From positions 1 through 64,000 of the forward strand of contig JARXAK010000202.1 in assembly GCA_029865885.1 (NCBI GenBank): a DNA stretch of 64,000 bases, given 5' to 3'. A program made the translations under genes and the position numbers. This DNA comes from Rhizobium sp. GTDB lineage: Bacteria > Pseudomonadota > Alphaproteobacteria > Rhizobiales > Rhizobiaceae. Position 1 is the stretch's first letter. Each line of letters begins with the position of its first letter. The notes under the pieces are model-generated. The model saw nothing but the letters and a program-made list of their open reading frames with translations, was not told the origin of the DNA and made no database searches. Shown here in pieces: positions 10,144 to 19,967 of the stretch.

Positions 10144-12012
10144 TCAGTCCTTGAAGATGTCCTTCTTGTGAGTATTAGCCGGGACCAGCAGGGCGCCGAT
10201 GACGACGGTCGCAGCGGCGATGATGATCGGGTACCACAGACCACCGTAGACGTTACCCGTCTGGGCGGAGATCGCAAACGCGGTCGCCGGCATCAGGCCA
10301 CCGAACCAGCCGTTGCCGATGTGATAGGGCAGCGACATGCCGGAGTAGCGGATACGGGTCGGATAGAGTTCGACCAGCATCGCGGCAATCGGACCGTAGA
10401 CCATCGTCACCAGGATGATGAGGTAGGTCAGGATCGCAATCAAGGTCAGCTTCTGGGCCGTGAAGATGTCGAGGAAGTGCTGTGCCCTGGCCACGGTCGT
10501 GTTGGCCTCTGCCGACAGCGGGTAACCCGCAGCGGTCAGCGCTTCGTTGACGGCCTTGTTGAAGGCAACCGATTTGCCCTTTTCGGCATCAAGTGCAGCC
10601 TGTGCCGCAGCAATGGCAGCCTGATCGCCGCCAGTCTTTGCAGTCTCCAGAGCAGCGGTCAGTTCCTTGACGGTCGCTGCGTTCTGGGCAGCGTCATAGG
10701 AGGTGACGATCGTTTCGCCAACCTTGATCTGCGCCACTGCGATGGCTGGATCGAAGTTGGTGGTATAGTTGACCGAGGTGCGTGCAAGCGTTGCCTTGGC
10801 CACGTCGCAGGCATTGGTGAACTTGACCGTACCGGTCGGGTTGAACTGGAACGAGCAGTCCGCTTCGTTTGCCGACACGACGACCGGGGTCTGGTGAGCG
10901 GCATAGAGCGCGGGGTTTGCGGTCTTCGTCAGGAGCGGGAAGACGAAGTTGTAGGTCAGGGCCGCAATCAGGCAGCCTGCCAGAATGATCGGCTTGCGGC
11001 CGATGCGGTCGGAAAGTGCGCCGAAGAACAGGAAGCCGCCGGTGCCCAGGACGAGCGACCATGCCACCAGAACGTTGGCGGTGAAGCTGTCGACCTTGAT
11101 GACGTTCTGCATGAAGAACAGCGCGTAGAACTGGCCCGAGTACCAAACCACAGCCTGACCGGCGACGAGGCCGAAAAGGGCGATCAGGGCGAACTTGCCG
11201 TTCTTCCAGGTGCCGAAGGCTTCGCGCAGCGGTGCCTTGGATGCTGCACCCTCTTCCTTCATCTTCTTGAAGGCCGGGGATTCATGCATGTGGAGACGGA
11301 TATAGAGCGAGATGGCCAGAAGCACGATCGAGCCGATGAACGGGATACGCCAGCCCCACAGGTCGAAGGCCTTGATCATCTTCTCGGTGCCGTCGGGGTT
11401 CAGCACGACAGCGCCTGCCGCATCAAGAACCGGAGTCGGATCCCAATTGGCGTTTACGTAGCCCTGGACCGACAGAATGACGATCAGCGAGAGCAGGAGC
11501 CCGAGCGTCGCCGTGGTCTGGATGAAGGCCGTGAAGTAGCCGCGCTGGTTGGCCGGTGCATGCTCGGCCACGTAGACGACGGCACCGCCGTATTCACCAC
11601 CGAGCGCCAGGCCCTGCAACATGCGCAGGATAATCAGGATGATCGGCGCCGCCGCCCCCCATGTATTGTATGTCGGCAGCAGGCCGACCAGGAAGGTCGA
11701 AATACCCATGATGAGGATGGTCATCAGGAAGGTGTACTTACGACCGACGATATCGCCGAGTGCACCGAAGACAAGCGCGCCGAACGGGCGGACGATGAAG
11801 CCGGCAGCGAAGGCGAGCAGTGCAAAGACGTTGCGCGTGGCTTCAGGGAAGGCCGTAAAGAATTGCGCGCCGATGATCGCCGCGAGCGAGCCGTAGAGGT
11901 AGAAATCGTACCATTCGAACACAGTACCGGCAGACGAAGCGATGATGACCTTTCGCTCCTCCGCCGTCATGGGGCGCGAACGATCCCCGACGTTCATTTC
12001 CGTAGTTGCCAT
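10144..12012 (-). CDS. MFS transporter, metabolite:H+ symporter (MHS/ProP-like) with large soluble insertion
   Basis: GTVFEWYDFYLYGSLAA, RPFGALVFGALGDIVGRKYTFLMTI, RMLQGLALGGEYGGA, LSDRIGRKPIILAG; start MATTEMN. Confidence 0.9.
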   Translation of the reverse strand: MATTEMNVGDRSRPMTAEERKVIIASSAGTVFEWYDFYLYGSLAAIIGAQFFTAFPEATRNVFALLAFAAGFIVRPFGALVFGALGDIVGRKYTFLMTILIMGISTFLVGLLPTYNTWGAAAPIILIILRMLQGLALGGEYGGAVVYVAEHAPANQRGYFTAFIQTTATLGLLLSLIVILSVQGYVNANWDPTPVLDAAGAVVLNPDGTEKMIKAFDLWGWRIPFIGSIVLLAISLYIRLHMHESPAFKKMKEEGAASKAPLREAFGTWKNGKFALIALFGLVAGQAVVWYSGQFYALFFMQNVIKVDSFTANVLVAWSLVLGTGGFLFFGALSDRIGRKPIILAGCLIAALTYNFVFPLLTKTANPALYAAHQTPVVVSANEADCSFQFNPTGTVKFTNACDVAKATLARTSVNYTTNFDPAIAVAQIKVGETIVTSYDAAQNAATVKELTAALETAKTGGDQAAIAAAQAALDAEKGKSVAFNKAVNEALTAAGYPLSAEANTTVARAQHFLDIFTAQKLTLIAILTYLIILVTMVYGPIAAMLVELYPTRIRYSGMSLPYHIGNGWFGGLMPATAFAISAQTGNVYGGLWYPIIIAAATVVIGALLVPANTHKKDIFKD

Positions 12013-12448
12013 TATTCCCTCCTCCGTGAATGCTGGCCTCACGTATCGACCTCGTCCCTAGACAGGACAGGCCGCCCGTAATGTTGAACTAACTCCCACC
12101 CAACAGAGCAGACCTATCTGCCCCGAATTCCGCCACCTTCCGGCTGCGGATGCTGGAAACCCTCCGATTGATCGGTACAAGTCCGATGCCAATCTGTACC
12201 ATCGGGGCGCATGCGTGGAGAGATCAACCTTCGTCTAAGAGGCGAAGGGCGCAGCGGACGCGCTTAGACCAGCAGTGGTCGACACTCCTGGCATTCGGGC
12301 AAATGCCCCTGAAAGCCATGCAGATTTTGGCTGATGTCCGCAAAACCAGCGGCTCATCAGCGTGCGCGGCAGGCAGCTCCGAGACGGAGGCACAACCAGA
12401 ACCTGCCGAAATCAATGTTAGCTTTTTAGCCCGCAGCCAGGTGCGGCT

Positions 12449-12796
12449 TTATCTGAACAGCCGCTGCAAGCGCGGCCGGATGCGCAGGAACTGCCGATAG
12501 GCAGCCTCGAAAAACGGGCTGACGGGCTTCCATCCCGCCAGCAGCCCGAGGGGGCGCAGAAGCGGTATGGCACGCCACATGGCGGCAAAGGCCTCGGCGC
12601 CGGACAGGAGTTTTCCCGCCTCCTCTGCATGGAAACGGGCCAGAAGCTCGGCCCGATCGACCGGACAGGTGCCAGCCGGATCACACGCATCGATGAAATT
12701 GATCGCACCGTGCCGATCGAGACGGCGCATCAATGCGATCTCGCGCTGGCAGAGCGGACAGCTGCTGTCAAACCAGACGGTCACCTGCGGAGACAT
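12449..12796 (-). CDS. DUF393 / DCC family thiol-disulfide oxidoreductase-like protein
   Basis: VTVWFDSSCPLCQREIALMRRLDRHGAINFIDA: CPxC in the N-terminal DCC-type context. Confidence 0.85.
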   Translation of the reverse strand: MSPQVTVWFDSSCPLCQREIALMRRLDRHGAINFIDACDPAGTCPVDRAELLARFHAEEAGKLLSGAEAFAAMWRAIPLLRPLGLLAGWKPVSPFFEAAYRQFLRIRPRLQRLFR

Positions 12797-12946
12797 GGTC
12801 GCCTTTCACCGGAAGAATTCCGTACCCTTAACTTGGGGCGAAAGGTGACCTGTGGCAATGCGGCGTCCCGCCGCTGCCGCCGCCTGCCCGCCTCCGCAAA
12901 AATAGCTGACGCCTGCGGCTGCGACACTCCGCGCGGGCGGTGGCCT

Positions 12947-14047
12947 TTACAGTCTCCGATCTGCGGCCCGTGTGGCATCGTTCATCGCCCGCGCCAGGAG
13001 CAGCATCACGAGCGCCTGACCGTAAGGGGCAGGCACATTCGGGATCTGGCGATAGAATTCGAGCGTGTGCCCCATCGGCGTTCCGTCCGAGACCTGCAGG
13101 ACGATGCCGCTGGCGTCAATGCGCGTCAGAACCGCCTCAAGCGCCCGCTCAGCGACGGGTCGGTAGCTCTCGTCGACAATCCCGAGATCCATGCCGCGCA
13201 GGATGCCATAGGCGATGGCTGCCGTGGCGGAGGTCTCCTCGGGCGACGTCGGATCGCAGACCAGAGTGTTGAACATCCCGTTTTCGCGCTGGTGAGCGGC
13301 GAGCGTCTTCAGCTGCGCGCCGAGGATATGGACCAGATGCCGCTTGAGGTGTTCAGGCACGTGATCGACAAGACCGAAGAGTTCGGGGATGGCCACCGTG
13401 ATCCACGAATTGCCACGCGCCCAGAAAGCTTTGGCGAAATTGTGCCGACCATTGAAGGTCCAGCCGTGATACCAAAGCCCCGTAACCGGATCGGCGAGAT
13501 AGCGCTCGTGGACCATAAACTGGTAGAAGGCCTCCTCGATCCAGTCCTGGCGGCCGAAACGCTGACCGGCCCGGGCAAGGAACAGGCAGGTCATGAAAAG
13601 GGTGTCGTCCCAAAGCTCGCCGTCGTTCATCCGCTCCTTGACGACATGCTGGAAGCCGCCATCCTCGGTCTTGGCCAGAGACGTGACGAGCCACTGGGCC
13701 CAGTCGCGAACGAGCTCTTCCCAGTCCGGTCGCTCGACGTGATCGATGAGCACGCAGAGTGGCAGCATCGGGGAGCTGGAATTGACCTGCCGGGGCGGCA
13801 GGCCGCGCCCGATCTGCCAATCATACCACCGGGCAATCGCCTCGATCAGGGACCGGTCGTTGACCGCCTCGGCATGGCGCAAGAGGCCATAGATCCCGAC
13901 GCCAACCTCCCAGTCCCATTCATCGAACTGGAGATCATAGCCACTGTCTGAAAGGTCTCCGGTCTCGTTGATGCCCTTCAGTCTGGCAAGACCGACGGCG
14001 ACACGGGAAAGAGCTTCTGAAAGAACTTCGGGAGCGGGGAACAACAT
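12947..14047 (-). CDS. Glycoside hydrolase family 88/105 (unsaturated rhamnogalacturonyl/glycuronyl hydrolase)
   Basis: LWDDTLFMTCLFLARAG, WARGNSWITVAIPEL, TSATAAIAYGILRG: YteR/GH105-like alpha/alpha barrel signatures. Confidence 0.85.
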   Translation of the reverse strand: MLFPAPEVLSEALSRVAVGLARLKGINETGDLSDSGYDLQFDEWDWEVGVGIYGLLRHAEAVNDRSLIEAIARWYDWQIGRGLPPRQVNSSSPMLPLCVLIDHVERPDWEELVRDWAQWLVTSLAKTEDGGFQHVVKERMNDGELWDDTLFMTCLFLARAGQRFGRQDWIEEAFYQFMVHERYLADPVTGLWYHGWTFNGRHNFAKAFWARGNSWITVAIPELFGLVDHVPEHLKRHLVHILGAQLKTLAAHQRENGMFNTLVCDPTSPEETSATAAIAYGILRGMDLGIVDESYRPVAERALEAVLTRIDASGIVLQVSDGTPMGHTLEFYRQIPNVPAPYGQALVMLLLARAMNDATRAADRRL

Positions 14048-14071
14048 GCGCGAAAATCCTGGGCTTGAAGA

Positions 14072-16582
14072 CTAGAAGGAAACGGCATCGACCCAACGGA
14101 TGAGGGGATCGATGCTTCGGTTCGGAAAAAGGTAAGGCCGGTCATCGACCGAAAGGCCCTCGGTCCAGTCGAGAGTGAGAAGCGTCCCATCCGCCTGCCG
14201 GGCGCGGACGCTCTGTCCGTCCAGACCAAGGTCGAGGCTGATCGCGGCAAGCTGCGACCGGAACTGAGCGAAGCTGTCGGCATCCGCCCCTTCAGCCACC
14301 ACCACGTACCAGGCGATATTCGTCCCCCGCGCACGAAACTCGATACCAGCCCCGGGGCCAGTCTCAAGCGGCAAAATGGGGCTCGTCGCCGTCATCGCGG
14401 CAAAACCATCACCGCTCTTGAGGATGATCCAGTTGTCCGCAAGGATCACTGCGTCGAATGCACGTCTCTCGACATAGGCATGGGTAAACGGGAGCCGCGC
14501 ATCCGCCCCGAGGTCGTAGAGCAGGAGCGCTGCATTGCCATATTGGGCGGCACGCGGCATCGATCCGTTGCCGGCCCAGTAAGACGGCCGTTGGTGGCCC
14601 CAGGGATCGTCCTCACCGGGATGATTGACCCAGGCCTTTGCCAGCGGATCGGCGGCAAAACGAACATCCAGAATGTGCTGCTGGTGTCCGCGCCCGCCAG
14701 GCTTGCCGTCCATGGTCGATGAAAGCTGAACGGCTGCCGTCTTGTAAAGGACGAGCCGGGCCGCCTCGTCATGCCCCTGAACATAATGGGCCGTAACAGC
14801 CTGGCCTGCCGGCGGATCGACGACGCCTTGCGCAGCGTCAGGGGGTATGTAGGACCCTGCGGCAAACATCGGCAGCGCCGCAACACCGTCGTTCAGCCAG
14901 CCCTGACCGAAGGCCACGGTCGCAAAGGGTGCAAGCTCGGTCAGTGGCCCGGCCCGCAACTCCTTGTCATAGGCGCGCCCCATGGTGCCGGCAGGGACCC
15001 CGGCCAGCGTATGCAGACCGATCATCAGGAAGAGCCGGTCGAGGAGCTTTCGCGCCCGATCCCGGACATCCCCCTCGGCCAGATGCTCAAGCGCCAGCAG
15101 CCCGATGAAATCGATCGGGTAATAGGCGGCGGAATTCCATTCGGCGAGACCGTGCGCCTCGACCGACTCGAACCAGCGCATCAGACGATGATGAGCGAGT
15201 TCAGCCTGCTCACGACCGAAGCGGCCGGAGCATTCGAAGCGCTGATCCGGATAGAGGCGTCCGGCCAGATACTGGGAAACGTGGAAACACAGCACATGGT
15301 TCTCGCTCCAGAACCACATCACGTCATTGCCCGGCTCATCCACCCAGTAGCGATAACTGAGAATGCTTCGGTCAATCTCCACCATCAGATCGGCGGGAAC
15401 ACGATCGCGATAAACTGCGGCCACCCAGAGCAGGGGTACCAGCACGAAATCCGAGCAATCCCGTCGCTCGTCGATCGCGGCAAGCGTATTGCCGATGATC
15501 TCGCGGAAAACACCATCGACAGGCAGCCCCGCTGCCAGAGCCGCGATCGCCCGACCGGCACGCAATTCGCCATGCCTTGCCATGTAATCGATTGCCACGG
15601 CCTTGCGCTCGTCCAAGGACAATTCGCGCATGTCTTTCGGCGCATCCTTGAAGGTGGCAAAGCCAATATGGCGCTCAACCCGGGTTTCGCCGACGGAGAA
15701 GGTCAGATTGAGCGAATGATAGGCATCCGGCAGCGATTGCGCCCCGTCAAGAACGAGACGGCGTTCCCCAGCCTTGAGCGTGCCTTGGGCATCCAGAAGT
15801 GGCGGCTTCCCGCGCATATGGACGCTCGGAAGGACTTTTCCGGTCACCTCCACATCCATCTGGGCGGACAGTCCGAACTCGAGAACAAGCCGGCCGTCCT
15901 GGACATGCATCGGGCTCGGCCGGACATCCGTCGCCAGAGCCTTGAGCAGCCCGATGACATCAGAAGACACATCGACCGGCAGATCGGCCCGGAGCGATGC
16001 TGCGCCAAGAAGCGTGAGTTCGAAGAACCAAAGCGCATCGCGCTCCGCCAGTTCCTCGGTCAGCATCACGACATCGCTGCCTCCGGCGGCAAGCGAAAGC
16101 TCGATTTCGGTGATGCTTTCCTTGTTGCGCTGGAACGGCTCGAATTTGGCGGCAAGGACACCGTCAACCCAGATATGCACACCACCGCAGGTCGAGAGCT
16201 TGAAACGGTGCGGGCCGGGAACCGCCGGCACGAGCCGGGTCCGCATCCAGCGCGAGAGGCGCGTCGGCCGGTGCCAGAAGTCGGAAAACTCGACCCGACG
16301 GTTGAAGCCTGGCAGGTAAAGCCCGGTGACTGGAAAATCCATCCGAAGCTCGACCGTTCTCGTGGCGATCTCTTTCCACAGAGCCACGCGGCAAGGCAGG
16401 TCGCCGACATCGACGAAGCCGTTGATGAAGCGGTAGTTGACCCGATCCTCCGCCAAGGCGGGCGCGCCCGGATAATAGGTCTGCCCAATGTCGCCCATCG
16501 CCCAGGCTGTAATGGAGCCCCCGGGCTCGACAACGAAACCCTGGGGTTCGCATGCCGGTTCGTGCGGTGAAACCTGCGTCAT
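14072..16582 (-). CDS. Large protein of unknown family in a glycan locus (putative carbohydrate-active enzyme)
   Basis: 836-aa ORF; N-terminal beta-rich region, central likely helical toroid region, C-terminal 'MDGKPGGRGHQQHILDVRF' and 'DNWIILKSGDGF' reminiscent of heparinase II/III-like C-terminal regions; no signal peptide apparent. Confidence 0.6.
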   Translation of the reverse strand: MTQVSPHEPACEPQGFVVEPGGSITAWAMGDIGQTYYPGAPALAEDRVNYRFINGFVDVGDLPCRVALWKEIATRTVELRMDFPVTGLYLPGFNRRVEFSDFWHRPTRLSRWMRTRLVPAVPGPHRFKLSTCGGVHIWVDGVLAAKFEPFQRNKESITEIELSLAAGGSDVVMLTEELAERDALWFFELTLLGAASLRADLPVDVSSDVIGLLKALATDVRPSPMHVQDGRLVLEFGLSAQMDVEVTGKVLPSVHMRGKPPLLDAQGTLKAGERRLVLDGAQSLPDAYHSLNLTFSVGETRVERHIGFATFKDAPKDMRELSLDERKAVAIDYMARHGELRAGRAIAALAAGLPVDGVFREIIGNTLAAIDERRDCSDFVLVPLLWVAAVYRDRVPADLMVEIDRSILSYRYWVDEPGNDVMWFWSENHVLCFHVSQYLAGRLYPDQRFECSGRFGREQAELAHHRLMRWFESVEAHGLAEWNSAAYYPIDFIGLLALEHLAEGDVRDRARKLLDRLFLMIGLHTLAGVPAGTMGRAYDKELRAGPLTELAPFATVAFGQGWLNDGVAALPMFAAGSYIPPDAAQGVVDPPAGQAVTAHYVQGHDEAARLVLYKTAAVQLSSTMDGKPGGRGHQQHILDVRFAADPLAKAWVNHPGEDDPWGHQRPSYWAGNGSMPRAAQYGNAALLLYDLGADARLPFTHAYVERRAFDAVILADNWIILKSGDGFAAMTATSPILPLETGPGAGIEFRARGTNIAWYVVVAEGADADSFAQFRSQLAAISLDLGLDGQSVRARQADGTLLTLDWTEGLSVDDRPYLFPNRSIDPLIRWVDAVSF

Positions 16583-17856
16583 GCTGCGCCCTCTCCCGCT
16601 TCAACAGCGGTGGACGGCAACGCAAGCTCGATCTTCTCCAGAAGTGTCGGCAGTTGCGTAATCTGTTTGATCGTGAGGCGCGGGCGCTCACGCCGGTTTT
16701 TCGGCTTGTGGGTCCCCCGCAACGACCACGCAAGGAAGATGCTGATGAGACCGAAACGGTTGGCGCCGAGAATGTCGCGCTCCAGATTGTTGCCGACCAT
16801 GACGGTACGTGCGCGGTCATCCTGCGAAAGGCCAAGCGCCTTGAATGCAGCCTCGAACATGCGGGGGGAAGGCTTCAGTTCCCCGACATCCTCAGAGATC
16901 ACATGCGCCTCGAAGCACGACCATAGCCCATGCTGGCCGAGCAAATTCTCAAAGGTCGCCCGAGGTCCATCCGCCACGAGGGCGAGACGGTGACCAGCCG
17001 TCGCCAGTTCCTGCAGCATGGCATCGGCGCCCGGAATGAGCTTGCCAGACACCACGACATCGGTTCCCGGCAGTTTCACCTCGGTCGACTCGTCGACAAG
17101 CGTGTCGCCACAGTCCAGCAAAACGGCCGCAAGATGCGGCACGGTCGTCGGCAGTCGCGCCGTCAGCGATAAAAATCTCTGGGGGATCCAGGCCTTTAAC
17201 GACGACCAGGGAAGCAGTTCCGGCTCAGCCGCCGCCGCCATTTCGGCAAACCTCCAGCTGGGCCTGAAGGCAGCCCGCTTGAGGAAAAGTCGGCCCAGAC
17301 GGATTTCGAAGCGCGACGCCGAGATGAGCCCGGCCTCCGAAAACAGATTGGAGAGATGGATACCTTCCTCGCCGGCAAATGACCCGCACATCGCGTCGAC
17401 AAAAGCGCCCGCTTCGTGCTTCATCGCCTTTGGATCGGCCCAATGGGCATGCTTGCCCGGCTCGATGAACAGCACAGGACGCAGCCCCTCGAGCGGTATG
17501 GAGCCATCCCGCCGCCGCATTGTCAGTCGCGCACCATGACGGGAAGCCTCGACCTTGATGACCCCGCCATCGGCGTCGAGATGAACCCAGACGTGTTCGA
17601 GGTCATAGAGATGCTGGATATCCCAGTCATACCAGATGGCATATTCGATCACGGTCCCGCTGCCGGGCCGGATCCTGAACTTCGATGACACGGATTTCAT
17701 CGCGTTGCGATAGACCGTGTAGCCCATGGCCAAAGGTGCGAAGGGCTCTTTCTCGTCGAGATTGAGCAAGGGCCTGTGGCGCATGGCGAGCGCATGGTCC
17801 GCCTCCAGGACTTCGAAGGCGGGGAAGCTGGTGGAGGAAAGGGCATGTGCGTTCAT
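16579..17856 (-). CDS. HAD-superfamily hydrolase with N-terminal Vps62-like domain
   Basis: C-terminal HAD motifs: LLDCGDTLVDES, ALVADG, LKPSPRMFEAAF, VMVGNNLERDILGAN. N-terminus 'IEYAIWYDWDIQHLYDLEHVWVHLD...VEASRHG...RPVLFIEPGKHAHW'. Start overlaps the upstream ABC gene stop. Confidence 0.75.
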   Translation of the reverse strand: MNAHALSSTSFPAFEVLEADHALAMRHRPLLNLDEKEPFAPLAMGYTVYRNAMKSVSSKFRIRPGSGTVIEYAIWYDWDIQHLYDLEHVWVHLDADGGVIKVEASRHGARLTMRRRDGSIPLEGLRPVLFIEPGKHAHWADPKAMKHEAGAFVDAMCGSFAGEEGIHLSNLFSEAGLISASRFEIRLGRLFLKRAAFRPSWRFAEMAAAAEPELLPWSSLKAWIPQRFLSLTARLPTTVPHLAAVLLDCGDTLVDESTEVKLPGTDVVVSGKLIPGADAMLQELATAGHRLALVADGPRATFENLLGQHGLWSCFEAHVISEDVGELKPSPRMFEAAFKALGLSQDDRARTVMVGNNLERDILGANRFGLISIFLAWSLRGTHKPKNRRERPRLTIKQITQLPTLLEKIELALPSTAVEAGEGAA

Positions 17857-18902
17857 CAGGCGCCAACTCCCACCAGATCGAGGCTTTCCGCATGATGGCA
17901 GCGCACCTGCCGCCCACCGGCGACGGTTCTCAACTCCGGTGTATCCTTGCGGCAGGCCTCGTCGGCATAGGGGCAACGCGGATGAAACGGACAGCCGCTC
18001 GGCACGTTCATGGCGTCGGCAATCTCGCCCTTCAAGGGCACACGCTTGCGGGCACGATTACCGCGCGGATCGGGCTGGGGAACTGCTGCCAGAAGCGCTT
18101 CGGTATAGGGATGCAGCGGCTTTTCGAACATCTTGTCCGTCGGCCCGACCTCCATCAGCCGACCGAGATACATCACGCCCACCCGGTCCGAGATATGCTC
18201 GACCATACCCAGATCATGGGTGATGAAGAGATAGGTGAGGCCCAGCTTTTCCTGTAGATCCTGCATCAGGTTGATGTTCTGGGCGGCAACCGACACGTCG
18301 AGCGCCGAGACCGCCTCATCCGCTGCGATAAAGCTTGGATTGAGCGCGAGCGCGCGCGCGATCCCGATCCGCTGACGCTGGCCACCGGAAAAGGCATGGG
18401 GATACCGCATGACATATTCGGGGCGAAGTCCGACAAGCCCCAGCAGTTCCGAGACGCGATCCTTGATCTCCGCAGGGCTGCCCATTCCATGGATGACAAG
18501 CGGCTCGCCGACGAGGTCGAGCAGACGCATGCGCGGATTGAGCGAGGAATAGGGGTCCTGGAAGATCATCTGCATTTCGCGCCGGATCGACCGCATGTCC
18601 CGGTCCCCGAGCCGGGTAATGTCAACGACATCGCCACTTTCCCGGCGAAACAGGATCTCGCCTGCCGTCAGGTCATAGGCTCGGAGGATCAGGCGTGCGA
18701 TCGAAGACTTGCCCGAGCCGCTTTCCCCGACCAGACCGAAGGTCTCACCCTTGCGAATATCGAAGCTGATGTCGTCGACGGCCTTGATCGTCGCGACCTC
18801 ACGGCGCTTCCATCCCTCGTAAATCGGGAAATACTTCTTGGCCCCGCGAACGGAAATCAACGTGTCCTTGTCGAGGCTGTTTTGAAGGGGCTTATGCATC
18901 AC
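17856..18902 (-). CDS. ABC transporter ATP-binding protein, OppF/DppF family
   Basis: Walker A GESGSGKSS, signature FSGGQRQRIGIARAL, C-terminal oligopeptide-type Cys-rich tail 'CPFHPRCPYADEAC'. Confidence 0.92.
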   Translation of the reverse strand: MMHKPLQNSLDKDTLISVRGAKKYFPIYEGWKRREVATIKAVDDISFDIRKGETFGLVGESGSGKSSIARLILRAYDLTAGEILFRRESGDVVDITRLGDRDMRSIRREMQMIFQDPYSSLNPRMRLLDLVGEPLVIHGMGSPAEIKDRVSELLGLVGLRPEYVMRYPHAFSGGQRQRIGIARALALNPSFIAADEAVSALDVSVAAQNINLMQDLQEKLGLTYLFITHDLGMVEHISDRVGVMYLGRLMEVGPTDKMFEKPLHPYTEALLAAVPQPDPRGNRARKRVPLKGEIADAMNVPSGCPFHPRCPYADEACRKDTPELRTVAGGRQVRCHHAESLDLVGVGA

Positions 18903-19954
18903 GCAAACTCCGCCGCAGGCACGATCTGGCCTGCGAAATGACAGCGTGCCTTCTGGCCGCTGGCGAACTGGATGTCGTCAGGAACCGTCGCGTCACAGAT
19001 CCCGGCCACGCCATGCAGACAGCGCGGATGGAAGGAACAGCCGGTCGGGACGTTGAAGGGATCAGGCACGACGCCGGCGATGGTGCGAAGACGCTTGCCA
19101 TGACTTTTGCCGAGACGGGGGATCGATTGCAGCAGTGCCTGGGTATAGGGATGCTTGGGCTCGTAGAAGATCTCGTCCACCGTTCCGGTCTCGACCACGC
19201 GGCCGAGATACATGACCGCGACCCGGTCGGCGATATCGGCCACCACGCCGAAATTATGCGTGATGAAGACGATCGCCATTCCAAGCTCCTGCTGAAGGGA
19301 CTTCAACAGTTCGAGGATCTGCGCCTCCGTTGTCACGTCGAGCGCCGTCGTCGGTTCGTCGGCGATCAAGAGCGTCGGATCGCAGGACAGGGCGAGGGCG
19401 ATCATCGCGCGCTGACGCATGCCGCCCGAGAGATGGTGCGGATAACGATCCACGATATCGTGTGGCCGGGGCATCTGTACCCGCGTCAGAAGCTCGATTG
19501 CCTGATTGCGGGCCTCGGCCTTGGAGACCTTCCGATGCAGCATCACGGTGCGCATGATCTGCGTGCCGATCGTGTGGACAGGCGACAGAGCCGTCATCGG
19601 CTCCTGGAACACCATCCCGATCTCGCCGCCGCGGATCTCGCGCATCTCCCGGCCCTGCCAGTCGAGATCGGAGATTACGGTCTCCTGGCCATTGCCGCGT
19701 CGAAAGCGGATCGAGCCATGGGCATTGATCGCGCTGCGCGGCTGGAGGCGCATGATCGACCGCGCGGTGACGGACTTGCCAGATCCGCTCTCGCCGACGA
19801 TGCCGAGCACCTCGCCCCGGTTGACGTGATAGGAGACCCCGTTCACGGCCTTCACCAGACCGTCGCGCGTCGGAAAGTGAACGCCGACATTGTCGAGTTC
19901 GAGGAGCCGTTCGGGTGCCATGGGAGCGTGGTGGCCTGTGTTCAGGGATGACAT
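18899..19954 (-). CDS. ABC transporter ATP-binding protein, OppD/DppD family
   Basis: Walker A GESGSGKSVTARSI, LSGGMRQRAMIALAL, tail 'CSFHPRCLHGVAGIC'; start MSSLNTGHH. Confidence 0.92.
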   Translation of the reverse strand: MSSLNTGHHAPMAPERLLELDNVGVHFPTRDGLVKAVNGVSYHVNRGEVLGIVGESGSGKSVTARSIMRLQPRSAINAHGSIRFRRGNGQETVISDLDWQGREMREIRGGEIGMVFQEPMTALSPVHTIGTQIMRTVMLHRKVSKAEARNQAIELLTRVQMPRPHDIVDRYPHHLSGGMRQRAMIALALSCDPTLLIADEPTTALDVTTEAQILELLKSLQQELGMAIVFITHNFGVVADIADRVAVMYLGRVVETGTVDEIFYEPKHPYTQALLQSIPRLGKSHGKRLRTIAGVVPDPFNVPTGCSFHPRCLHGVAGICDATVPDDIQFASGQKARCHFAGQIVPAAEFA

Positions 19955-19967
19955 AGAACCTCCTCCC

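Noticed and set aside
10126-12081. 651-aa plus-strand ORF opposite the MFS transporter
   Set aside because: Charged, motif-free antisense of a clear multi-TM MFS gene.
12050-12448. ORFs in the gap between the MFS and DUF393 genes
   Set aside because: Basic, motif-free translations; treated as intergenic.
14771-16570. 599-aa plus-strand ORF opposite the 836-aa protein
   Set aside because: Considered because the minus-strand protein is of unknown family, but operon overlap (16579-16582) and composition favour the minus strand.
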